Assembly: GCF_001613505.1 (NCBI RefSeq)
Contig: NZ_BDCM01000012.1
Coordinates: forward strand, 620,001-684,000
Reading direction: 5' to 3'
DNA: 64,000 nt
From: Nocardia mikamii NBRC 108933
Lineage (GTDB): Bacteria; Actinomycetota; Actinomycetes; Mycobacteriales; Mycobacteriaceae
Shown here in pieces: positions 50,151 through 57,854 of this stretch (the stretch's first letter is position 1; every line of letters starts with the position of its first letter). The notes under the pieces were generated by a model. That model worked only from the letters and a program-made list of their open reading frames with translations. It had not been told where the DNA came from and did not search any database. Both the position numbers and the translations under genes were made by a program.

Positions 50151-50603
50151 TCAGGCGCGCTCCTGGCGCCACTGGGCGGCGCGTTCGACGTAGCGGTCGA
50201 GGTGGTGGGAGACGAACACTTCGGGCAACCAGTCGTTGCCGGTGACCGCCGACGACCAGACGAAGGTCCGCACGGGCTCCTCACATCCGATGAGCTCGAT
50301 CGGGCGCAGATCGTATTCCGGATCCTCGAAGGCTTCGATGATCCGCCAGTCGGCCGCGGTCAGGCCGCGCAGGACCAGCCCGCCCGCCATTCGCCCGGGC
50401 TCGGCCACCAGCCCCGGATAGAGCCGCTGCGGCAGGGCCGCGACCCGCCAGCCTCGCGCGACCGCGACATCCATGTCGGGAGTGCGGCCCAGCAGCACCT
50501 CCAGCACGGGACCGAATTGCAAGGTGCCGTAGGCGAACAGGTCCGGGCCGGGATCGTCGGGGCGCGCGCGCCGTTGCGGCGCGGGCTTCTTCGCCGCGGT
50601 CAT
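50151..50603 (-). CDS. gamma-glutamylcyclotransferase-family protein
   Basis: A 150-residue AIG2/GGCT-fold protein with LFAYGTLQFGPVLEVLLGRT near the start (the substrate-binding YGTL turn) and FEDPEYDLRPIELIGCEEP carrying the conserved acidic residue. The first ~20 residues are basic and disordered. Members cyclise gamma-glutamyl amines or peptides; the substrate here is not known. Confidence 0.85.
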   Translation of the reverse strand: MTAAKKPAPQRRARPDDPGPDLFAYGTLQFGPVLEVLLGRTPDMDVAVARGWRVAALPQRLYPGLVAEPGRMAGGLVLRGLTAADWRIIEAFEDPEYDLRPIELIGCEEPVRTFVWSSAVTGNDWLPEVFVSHHLDRYVERAAQWRQERA

Positions 50604-50810
50604 CGGATCACCCGCCCGGTATCTCCGGCGCCGCCTTCCGCGCGCCTATCCGTCGTTACGTCGAACCATCCGTTCCTACTCGCACACCCGTTTCGCATCC
50701 CTCCACTGTGCCGAATGCGCGGGCGGCGTCTCCCACCGGGTAAACATGGCCTACATCACAGCGCGTCCTCGCTGGTCACGGTTGCCGAGAAGTGGCCATG
50801 CCGGGAGAAG

Positions 50811-51629
50811 CTATCCGACGGGCCGCACCGAATTCCCGGTGACCCGGGCGAACAGGTCCGCGTCGTGGGAGTTGACGATGGTGATCGCGTGGCCGTGCGC
50901 GCGGCCCAGTTCCACCAGTCGCCGGCGGTTCTCCAGATACGCGCCGCGCACGATCGAGCCCAGCTCGAACGACCACCAGAACAGCGGCGTCTTCGGCCCG
51001 GCCGGGTCGATCTCGCTCGCGACGTAGAACGCGTCACCGGCGTGCAGCAGCCAGCCCGATCCCGTGTCGACGGCGACCCCGACGTGGCCGCGTGTATGGC
51101 CGGGCAACGGGACGACCAGGATTTCCGGCGGCAGGCCCGGCAGGTCGCGTACCGCGCGGAAACCGAACCACTCGTCGGTGCCGTCGAGTTCGTTGACCAT
51201 CCAGCGCGGACCGTGCGACCACTGGGCCGCGCGGTAGCGCAGCCGCTCCGACAGCGTCCGGCCGGCGGTCGCCGCGCGAAATTCGGGGCCGTGCACGTGA
51301 ATCGTGGCCTCCGGGAAATCCGCCAGTCCCGCGGCATGGTCGAGATCGAGATGGGTGAGGATGATGTGGCGCACGTCGGCGGGGTCGTAGCCCAGCGCCT
51401 GGATCTGCCGGATCGCGGTGTGGTGCTCGGCGGGGCGGATGCCCAGCAGAAAGCGGCCCGGTCCGACGAAGCGGCCGGGATCGCGCACGCAGTCGAGCCC
51501 GAATCCGGTATCCACCAGCACCAACCCGGTCCTGGTCTCGATGAGCAGGCAGTGGTCCACCATGCCCATGGCCATGGTGCCGCAGTTGAGGTGATGAATC
51601 CGCACGCGACGAGCGTTCCAGACGCCCAC
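50811..51629 (-). CDS. metallo-beta-lactamase-fold hydrolase
   Basis: A 272-residue MBL-fold enzyme with the metal motif HLDLDHAAG, PGHTRGHVGVAVDT and a late metal Asp in LLHAGDAFYVASE. It resembles the N-acyl-homoserine lactonase (AHL lactonase)-like branch but substrate cannot be assigned. GTG 51629 is taken; GTG 51605 (MRIHHLNCG) is an alternative that starts closer to the domain. It lies 36 bases downstream of oxyR on the same strand. Confidence 0.85.
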   Translation of the reverse strand: MGVWNARRVRIHHLNCGTMAMGMVDHCLLIETRTGLVLVDTGFGLDCVRDPGRFVGPGRFLLGIRPAEHHTAIRQIQALGYDPADVRHIILTHLDLDHAAGLADFPEATIHVHGPEFRAATAGRTLSERLRYRAAQWSHGPRWMVNELDGTDEWFGFRAVRDLPGLPPEILVVPLPGHTRGHVGVAVDTGSGWLLHAGDAFYVASEIDPAGPKTPLFWWSFELGSIVRGAYLENRRRLVELGRAHGHAITIVNSHDADLFARVTGNSVRPVG

Positions 51630-51665
51630 CGGCCGGTCAATTGGGATGGGAGACCATGGAATTTC

Positions 51666-52574
51666 TCATATCGGGCGTTGTGCCCGAATGATTTCCGCCA
51701 GCTGTTCGTAGTCCTCCACGCGCGCGGTCGAACCCCGGAACACCAGGCCGAGGGTGCGCCCCGGCGCCGGCGCCGCGAAACGGGCGATATCCAATGTGCC
51801 ACGGGAGGTTTCGGCCGTCACGGCCATCTCGGGAATCAGCGTCACCCCGAGCCCACCGCCCACACACTGCACCACCGTCGTCAGTGAGGCCGCGCGGGTA
51901 TCGCCGACCGGTCCCGGACGCACGTCCTGCGACCGGCACAGATCCAGCGTCTGGTCCCGCAGGCAATGCCCCTCGTCGAGCAACAGCAGCGGCAACTCGT
52001 CCAGAGCCGCGGGCGCGATGTCGCCCCGCCCGGCCAATTCGTGCCCGAGGGGCGTGACCAGCACGAATTCCTCGGTGTAGAGCGGGATTTCGACCATGCC
52101 GGTGGCCTCGGACGGCAACGCCATCATCGCCACGTCGAGGACGCCGCTGCGCAATCCGTCGAGCAGCCGCGCGGTCTGATCCTCGATGACGTGCGGCACC
52201 AGGGCGGGCAGCCGCCGGCGCAGCTCGGGCAGCAACGCGGGCAGCACATAGGGCGCGACGGTGGGGATGATGCCCATACGCAGGGTGCCGCCGAGGCCGT
52301 CGCCGGCCGCGGTGGCGACGAAGCGATCGGCGGCCTCGAGGGTCGCCATCGCCTGCGGCAAAAGCCTTTTCCCCGCGGCGGTCACCAAGACCCGGCGGGT
52401 GCTGCGCTCGATCAGCTGCAGGCCCAGTCCGTTTTCCAGTGATGCCAGCGCCTGCGATAACGTGGGTTGGCTCACATTCAGGTGAGCCGCAGCGGTCCCG
52501 AAGTGGCGATATTCCGCAATCGCCACGAACGCACGCAGCTGTGACAGGGTGGGCTGATAAGTCTGATCAGTCAC
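51666..52574 (-). CDS. oxyR: hydrogen peroxide-sensing regulator OxyR
   Basis: A 302-residue LysR-type regulator. The N-terminal helix-turn-helix (HFGTAAAHLNVSQPTLSQAL) is followed by the sensing domain with a conserved cysteine pair in DEGHCLRDQTLDLCRSQ, the redox switch of OxyR. TATACT lies 7 bases before GTG 52574 with no ribosome site, indicating a leaderless start. It is divergent from ahpC, its usual target. Confidence 0.94.
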   Translation of the reverse strand: MTDQTYQPTLSQLRAFVAIAEYRHFGTAAAHLNVSQPTLSQALASLENGLGLQLIERSTRRVLVTAAGKRLLPQAMATLEAADRFVATAAGDGLGGTLRMGIIPTVAPYVLPALLPELRRRLPALVPHVIEDQTARLLDGLRSGVLDVAMMALPSEATGMVEIPLYTEEFVLVTPLGHELAGRGDIAPAALDELPLLLLDEGHCLRDQTLDLCRSQDVRPGPVGDTRAASLTTVVQCVGGGLGVTLIPEMAVTAETSRGTLDIARFAAPAPGRTLGLVFRGSTARVEDYEQLAEIIRAQRPI

Positions 52575-52577
52575 GCC

Positions 52578-52599
52578 TATCAGTATAGTGCAACTGATC
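52578..52599. promoter_or_regulatory. putative OxyR site between oxyR and ahpC
   Basis: TATCAG and CTGATC form an imperfect dyad across 22 bases, next to the oxyR -10 box (TATACT, minus strand). It resembles the T-N11-A core of LysR sites. A second CTGATCAG lies at 52563-52570. The binder is inferred from position. Confidence 0.55.
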
Positions 52600-52708
52600 A
52601 CCTTTACCTTTTACTGGGTTTTGGGCATGATCGACAGCGAAATGCTTCGACGGTGTCCCGCACCAGGGCGACCCGTCACCCGTGCCCCACTACGACGAAG
52701 GAGACAAC

Positions 52709-53296
52709 ATGGCTCTGCTGACCATCGGCGACCAGTTCCCCGCCTACAACCTGACAGCGGTCATCGGCGGTGACCTGTCGAAGGTGAACGCGCAGCAGCC
52801 CGACGACTACTTCACCCAGGTCTCGAGTGACGACTACGCCGGCAAGTGGCGCATCGTCTTCTTCTGGCCGAAGGACTTCACCTTCGTGTGCCCGACCGAG
52901 ATCGCCGCCTTCGGCAAGCTGAACGAAGAGTTCGCCGATCGCGACGCCCAGGTCCTGGGTGTGTCGGTCGACAACGAGTTCGTGCACTTCCAGTGGCGCG
53001 CCCAGCACGAGGACCTCAAGACCCTCCCCTTCCCGATGCTGAGCGACCTCAAGCGTGAGCTCGTCACCGCGACCGGCGTGCTGAACGCCGACGGTGTCGC
53101 CGACCGCGCGACCTTCATCGTCGACCCGAACAACGAGGTCCAGTTCGTCTCCGTCACCGCCGGTTCGGTCGGCCGCAACGTCGACGAGGTGCTGCGCGTG
53201 CTCGACGCGCTGCAGTCCGACGAGCTGTGCGCCTGCAACTGGAAGAAGGGCGACCCGACCATCGACGCCGGTGAACTGCTGTCCGCGAGCGTCTGA
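52709..53296 (+). CDS. ahpC: alkyl hydroperoxide reductase AhpC
   Basis: A 195-residue peroxiredoxin that reduces peroxides and peroxynitrite. The peroxidatic Cys61 is in FTFVCPTE; resolving Cys174 and Cys176 are in CACNWKKG, as in mycobacterial AhpC. A GAAGGAG site precedes ATG 52709 (the open frame begins at 52682). ahpD follows after 24 bases. Confidence 0.97.
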   Translation: MALLTIGDQFPAYNLTAVIGGDLSKVNAQQPDDYFTQVSSDDYAGKWRIVFFWPKDFTFVCPTEIAAFGKLNEEFADRDAQVLGVSVDNEFVHFQWRAQHEDLKTLPFPMLSDLKRELVTATGVLNADGVADRATFIVDPNNEVQFVSVTAGSVGRNVDEVLRVLDALQSDELCACNWKKGDPTIDAGELLSASV

Positions 53297-53320
53297 TCAC
53301 CGAAAAGGAAGTGCCTGCCC

Positions 53321-53860
53321 GTGTCTGTTGAAAACCTGAAGAATTCGCTTCCCGAATACGCCAAGGACCTCAAGCTCAACCTGTCGTCCATCGCGCGGTC
53401 GACCGTGCTGAACGAACAGCAGCTGTGGGGCACCCTGCTCGCCGCGGCGGCCGCCACCCGGTCGGCCACCACCCTGCGCGAGATCGGCGAGGAGGCCGCC
53501 GACACGCTGTCCGCGGAGGCCTACAACGCGGCACTGGGTGCGGCCTCGATCATGGGCATGAACAACGTGTTCTACCGGGGCCGGGCGTTCCTCGAGGGTC
53601 GCTACGACGACCTGCGGGCCGGACTGCGCATGCAGATCATCGGCAATCCGGGCGTCGACAAGGCCGATTTCGAGCTGTGGTCGTTCGCGGTGTCGTCGAT
53701 CAACGGCTGCCAGCACTGCCTGGAGGCCCACGAGCACACGCTGCGTGAGGCCGGTGTGTCGCGCGAGGTGATCTTCGAGGCCCTGCGCGTGGCCGCGATC
53801 GTCGCCGGCGTCGGCCAGGCCGTTCAGGCCAGCGAGACCCTGGCCGCCGCCGCGGTCTGA
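53321..53860 (+). CDS. ahpD: alkyl hydroperoxide reductase AhpD
   Basis: A 179-residue disulfide reductase that re-reduces AhpC, linked to lipoamide. Catalytic Glu118, Cys130, His132, Cys133 and His137 are all present in FELW and CQHCLEAHEH at the positions known from M. tuberculosis AhpD. GTG 53321 is the start. Confidence 0.97.
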   Translation: MSVENLKNSLPEYAKDLKLNLSSIARSTVLNEQQLWGTLLAAAAATRSATTLREIGEEAADTLSAEAYNAALGAASIMGMNNVFYRGRAFLEGRYDDLRAGLRMQIIGNPGVDKADFELWSFAVSSINGCQHCLEAHEHTLREAGVSREVIFEALRVAAIVAGVGQAVQASETLAAAAV

Positions 53861-53878
53861 CACTCGAAACGCCTCTCT

Positions 53879-53917
53879 CACGATGCCCCGTCCCGTCCAT
53901 CGGGGCGGGGCATCGTG
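53879..53917 (+). terminator. ahpCD terminator
   Basis: CACGATGCCCCG (53879-53890) pairs with CGGGGCATCGTG (53906-53917) around a 15-base loop that can pair further. It is 18 bases after the ahpD stop. Confidence 0.8.
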
Positions 53918-53945
53918 GGTGTTGCTACGGGTACGCTGGGACAGC

Positions 53946-54641
53946 ATGAGCCAATGGGAAAGCGACGGCACGCAGGTCGAGGTGGTTCGGGTCTTCACCG
54001 ACGTCAGCGGCAGGCTCGGTAACCCACTGGGCATCGTGCGCGCGGACGCGGTGACCGAGGTCGATCATCAGTTGCTGGCAGCCCGCATCGGTCACAGCGA
54101 GACGGTGGTCCTCGACGATCCGGTATCCGGCCGCACCCGGATGCGCATCTACACCCCGGCGCGGGAGCTGCCGTTCGCGGGACATCCGACGGTCGGGGCG
54201 GCATGGTGGCTGGCCGATCAGGGGCATCCCGTGAAGATCATCGACGTCCCCGCCGGTCCCGTCGAAATCCAGATGCTCGACGACGGACTGGTCTGGATTC
54301 GTGCCCGCGCCGAGTGGGCACCCGAATTCACGTTCGACGAATTCTCCGATGCCGCCTTTCTCGACACGGTCGACCCCCGCCACTTCACCGACGGCCAGCA
54401 CTACGTATGGGCCTGGACGAACGAGGCGCGCGGTGCCGTCCACGCGCGAATGTTCGCTCCCGCCTTGGGAATCGCCGAGGACGAGGCGACGGGCGCGGCC
54501 GCGATCGCACTCACCGCGAAGCTGCGCCGCAGCCTGATCATCACTCAGGGCGCGGGCTCGCAACTGTTCACCGAATGGGATTCCGACGGCTGGGTGCGCC
54601 TGGGCGGGCGGGTCGTGGCCGACCACCCCGTGCTCCTCTGA
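53946..54641 (+). CDS. PhzF-family isomerase
   Basis: A 231-residue PhzF-like protein (Rv2716 position), shorter than phenazine PhzF (~280). Near the start is RVFTDVSGRLGNPLGIVRAD with the conserved GNP; ELPFAGHPTVGAAWWLADQG follows, and EDEATGAAAIALTAKL is near the end. Its substrate is unknown; no phenazine genes are present. ATG 53946 has TACGCT 8 bases upstream. Confidence 0.9.
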   Translation: MSQWESDGTQVEVVRVFTDVSGRLGNPLGIVRADAVTEVDHQLLAARIGHSETVVLDDPVSGRTRMRIYTPARELPFAGHPTVGAAWWLADQGHPVKIIDVPAGPVEIQMLDDGLVWIRARAEWAPEFTFDEFSDAAFLDTVDPRHFTDGQHYVWAWTNEARGAVHARMFAPALGIAEDEATGAAAIALTAKLRRSLIITQGAGSQLFTEWDSDGWVRLGGRVVADHPVLL

Positions 54642-54651
54642 GGAGACGAGC

Positions 54652-55302
54652 TCAGGCGACGGCGGCGATCAACATGTACGCGGTGCCGAGGTCCATCACC
54701 ACGTGCGGGATGGCGCCGATCGCGCCCGGCGCACCGGCTGGATGCGAAATACTGTGCCGCAGTGCGGTTCTCGTCCGCGGGAACAGCAGCAGGAGACCGT
54801 CGAGCGCGAACAGGGCGGCCACGATCGCGACGGGCACGACGGGCGGGCCACCCGTCCCGCGCATCTCCGCATGCCCCATACCGTGGTGATGCCCGGCCAT
54901 CACCCACAGCATCGCCGCGGCCGCGACCAGGTGATAGACCACCGCCGGAAGGCGGAATTCGGCGCCGCCGTCCCCGGATGTGATCCGCCAGTGCGCGATG
55001 CGCACGATCGACAGGCCCGCGTACACGACGATCATCGCGATGAGCACCGCGCGGATCGCATCGGGCGCGGCAGCCGCGGGGAACAGCAACATCGCGAGCA
55101 TGACCAGGCACATCAGCAGATGAGCCGCATCGGATTCGTGCTCGTCGACTCCGATCGGCCACGTCCCCGGCCGTGGTCCACCCGATCCTCCCGGCGCCAC
55201 CGGCACCGCCACGTGCCGCACGAGGACGATGCCCGCCGCGGCGACGAACGCCACGATCACGCCCCAGCGCAACACCTCGTGCTCGGTCACGAAAGAGCCC
55301 AC
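54652..55302 (-). CDS. DUF5134 family membrane protein
   Basis: A 216-residue protein with about six membrane helices. A histidine-rich loop HHHGMGHAEM and ESDAAHLLMCLVMLAMLLFP are typical of DUF5134; such His/Met runs could bind copper, but this is not shown for the family. GTG 55302 is chosen from the family start; the open frame extends further upstream. Convergent with the PhzF gene, 10 bases apart. Confidence 0.8.
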   Translation of the reverse strand: MGSFVTEHEVLRWGVIVAFVAAAGIVLVRHVAVPVAPGGSGGPRPGTWPIGVDEHESDAAHLLMCLVMLAMLLFPAAAAPDAIRAVLIAMIVVYAGLSIVRIAHWRITSGDGGAEFRLPAVVYHLVAAAAMLWVMAGHHHGMGHAEMRGTGGPPVVPVAIVAALFALDGLLLLFPRTRTALRHSISHPAGAPGAIGAIPHVVMDLGTAYMLIAAVA

Positions 55303-55427
55303 ACCCCACCACCTTCCGACGCGCGGCGTGTCCGCCTTCGCACACCATGCTCGCACGGCGAGGCATCGGGCACCGCTGTCCGGGCGGCCGGGGGCATCGA
55401 AGAGGCAGCTGACGGGCAGAGCGCGTA

Positions 55428-56651
55428 CTAGCCCAGCGCGCGGCCTATCGCCGCCGCGAGCTCGGCGATCTGCTCGCCGGTGATGACGAACGCGGGCGAG
55501 ATCTGCAGCGCGCCCTGCCCGGCCGACCGGGTGGAAACCCCTTCGGCGCGGAGCGCTTTCACCATGGCCGGTCCTTCGGACGGATCGGCGAGCTGGACCC
55601 CGGCCACCGCGCCCAGCCCACTGCGTACCTGCGCCACGCGGGGATGTCCGGCCAGCGGCGCGAGGTGTTCGTGCAGCAGCGATTCGATGTTCTTGCTGGC
55701 GTCGAGCAGATGCTCGCGTTCGATGATGTCGAGATTGGCCATCGCGGCGGCGGCCGATCCGGCGTGGCCACCGTAGGTGTAGCCGTGCCGGAACCACACC
55801 CCGCCACCGAAGAACGGTTCGGCCACCCGCGGCGCCACGAAGACCGCGCCCATCGGCAGATAGCCGGAGGTCAGGCCCTTCGCGGTGGTCATCAGATCCG
55901 GTTCGAGCCCGAATCGGGTGGAGGCGAACCAGGATCCGCCGATCCGCCCGAAGCCGGTGACGACCTCGTCGGCGACGAACAGGATGTCGTTGTCGCGGCA
56001 GAGGCGGCGCACCTCGGTGAGATATCCCTCCGGCGGCAGATACACCCCGCCCGCCCCGATGATCGGCTCGCAGAAGAACGCCGCGATGCGGTCGGCGCCC
56101 ACCTCGTCGATCAGCGTCCGCAGCGCCTGCGACTGGTCGAATTCCACCGTGCGGGTATCGGCCATCAGCTCGCCGTAGCCTTCGTGATTGACCTCGATGC
56201 CGGCCAGCGCCGTTCCGGCGACGTGCATTCCGTGATAGGCCAGCCGGCGGCCGACCAGCAGCGTCTTGTCCGGACGGCCCTGTTCACGCCAGAACCGGCG
56301 GGCGAGTTTCGCGGCGGTGTCGACCGAATCGGACCCGCCGGAGGTGAACATGATCTTGCTGCCCGGTACCGGCGCCAGCTCCGACAACCGCTCGGCCAGC
56401 CGTTGCGTCACCGGCGCGGTCAGGTCGCCGAAGTTCGAATAGTGGGCCAGCGTCGACAATTGCGCCGCGACCGCGTCGGCGATCTCGCGGCGGCCGTGAC
56501 CGACGTTGGTGAACCACAGCCCCGCCGTCGCATCGAGATAGCGCCGCCCGGCCTCGTCCCAGATGTAGGCGCCCTCACCGCGGGCGACCACGAAGGCGCC
56601 GTCGCGCTCCACCGCGCCCATATCCGCGAACCCGTGCCACAGCGAGCCCAT
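55428..56651 (-). CDS. class III aminotransferase
   Basis: A 407-residue PLP aminotransferase. The PLP Lys is in TTAKGLTSGYLP; FTSGGSDSVDTAAKLAR binds PLP phosphate; DEVVTGFGRIGG holds the PLP Asp. WFTNVGHGRREI near the start is typical of omega-amino acid:pyruvate aminotransferases. Substrates may include beta-alanine, putrescine or other amines; this is unresolved. It does not lie with the polyamine genes. Confidence 0.9.
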   Translation of the reverse strand: MGSLWHGFADMGAVERDGAFVVARGEGAYIWDEAGRRYLDATAGLWFTNVGHGRREIADAVAAQLSTLAHYSNFGDLTAPVTQRLAERLSELAPVPGSKIMFTSGGSDSVDTAAKLARRFWREQGRPDKTLLVGRRLAYHGMHVAGTALAGIEVNHEGYGELMADTRTVEFDQSQALRTLIDEVGADRIAAFFCEPIIGAGGVYLPPEGYLTEVRRLCRDNDILFVADEVVTGFGRIGGSWFASTRFGLEPDLMTTAKGLTSGYLPMGAVFVAPRVAEPFFGGGVWFRHGYTYGGHAGSAAAAMANLDIIEREHLLDASKNIESLLHEHLAPLAGHPRVAQVRSGLGAVAGVQLADPSEGPAMVKALRAEGVSTRSAGQGALQISPAFVITGEQIAELAAAIGRALG

Positions 56652-56778
56652 GCTCGGCTCCTCTCCCCGTCGTCCGGTGGCGATGGGAACACCCGATCGC
56701 CCGCGCCGTCAGACTACCCGCGCCGCGCCCGAGCGGGCCTGGTCGCCGAACCCCCGCAATCCACCGGCAACTGCGTGA

Positions 56779-57411
56779 TCAGACCGGTACGGGAGCGTCG
56801 CGACGGTGGTGCAGCGACCCGAGCCACGCCACCGCGATCGCCAGCAGCGTGATCACCGCGGCCAGCACCACCACCCCGATCAGCAGCGACGGGTAGCCCT
56901 GCACTCGCGGATCCAGGAACGGGTAGGGATACCAGTCCACGATCTCGCCGCGGATCAGGCTGTAGCCGCAGTAGACGATCGGATAGACCAGCCACCCGCC
57001 GATGAGCGCGGCCGAGACCCGCAGCCGCGCCGACACCAGAATCCAGTCGGCGACCACCACGATCGGCAGCACCCGATGCAGTGTGTCGTTGATCCACTTG
57101 TCGGTGAGCATCACATCGACGTTCGCCAGCAGCACCGCGTAGATCACCGCGGTGATCAGCAGATACAGCGTCGCCGCGCCGCGCACCACCTGCCAGCGCC
57201 GCGCGGCCGGATCCAGCAGGCCGCCGCCCAGCAGAACCAGGACGCCGGCGATATTGGATTCGATGGTGAAGTAGCTGAGGTAGTTACCGAGGGAGAAGCC
57301 CGGCGATCCGTGGTCGCGGAGCGGAATCCACAGCAGTGCAACAATTCCCAGCACGCCGACGGCGATCCGCAGGATCCGGATCCAGATCGGCGTCCCCGCA
57401 CGGGCCATCAT
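56779..57411 (-). CDS. Pr6Pr family membrane protein
   Basis: A 210-residue protein with about six helices, matching the Pr6Pr (FAR-17a/AIG1-like) family: NYLSYFTIESNIAGVLVLLG, HRVLPIVVVADWIL and WYPYPFLDPRVQG. ATG 57411 or 57408 starts MARAGTPIWIRILRIAVG. Function unknown in bacteria. A short related frame follows upstream. Confidence 0.85.
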   Translation of the reverse strand: MMARAGTPIWIRILRIAVGVLGIVALLWIPLRDHGSPGFSLGNYLSYFTIESNIAGVLVLLGGGLLDPAARRWQVVRGAATLYLLITAVIYAVLLANVDVMLTDKWINDTLHRVLPIVVVADWILVSARLRVSAALIGGWLVYPIVYCGYSLIRGEIVDWYPYPFLDPRVQGYPSLLIGVVVLAAVITLLAIAVAWLGSLHHRRDAPVPV

Positions 57412-57854
57412 CGTACGATCCTCGCATACCGGTCGGCCGGCGAGGCGATTTCATCACCGGCACCGGGGCCGCGGGCAGACGACGACCTCTGCCACCGGCG
57501 TCATCCGGTGACACGAGAAGTTCTCCGGGCCTAGGCCTATCCGATCGGCGAGGTGCGCTGCCTCGTCGCGGCCTCCGCCACCGGCCGGCGCAGCGTGTGC
57601 GACGCGGTCGTCGCGACCGCGTGCACGCCCTCGCGAACCAGTGCGGCAATGCCCAGCAGCACCGACACCACGCGCAGTCCACGGACCCACATCGGCGTTC
57701 CGGAACCAGCAGTCATGGCCCGATGGTGACATATCCGGCCCCGGCCGGGAACCAAGATCATCCAATAGCAACGATTCGGTTATCTTCACGATTCGGCGTC
57801 CCGACCAGCGCGGGAACGGGCCGGACGGCCGGTTTCGCTACGCTGGTCGATGCA
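57412..57854. other. 443-base gap with a short Pr6Pr-related frame
   Basis: The region between the divergent Pr6Pr and hrpA genes holds the 59-codon frame described next. Nothing else is supported. TACGCT at about 57839 is the candidate hrpA -10 box. Confidence 0.5.
57537..57716 (-). pseudogene. 59-residue remnant or paralogue of Pr6Pr protein
   Basis: SGTPMWVRGLRVVSVLLGIA closely parallels AGTPIWIRILRIAVGVLGIV of the neighbouring full-length gene (first helix) and is followed by a different 34-residue tail (GVHAVATTASHTL and on). Only one of about six helices remains, so it is probably the head of a duplicated and truncated copy, or a small one-helix protein. ATG 57716 is the start; an in-frame ATG lies at 57761. 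Confidence 0.5.
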
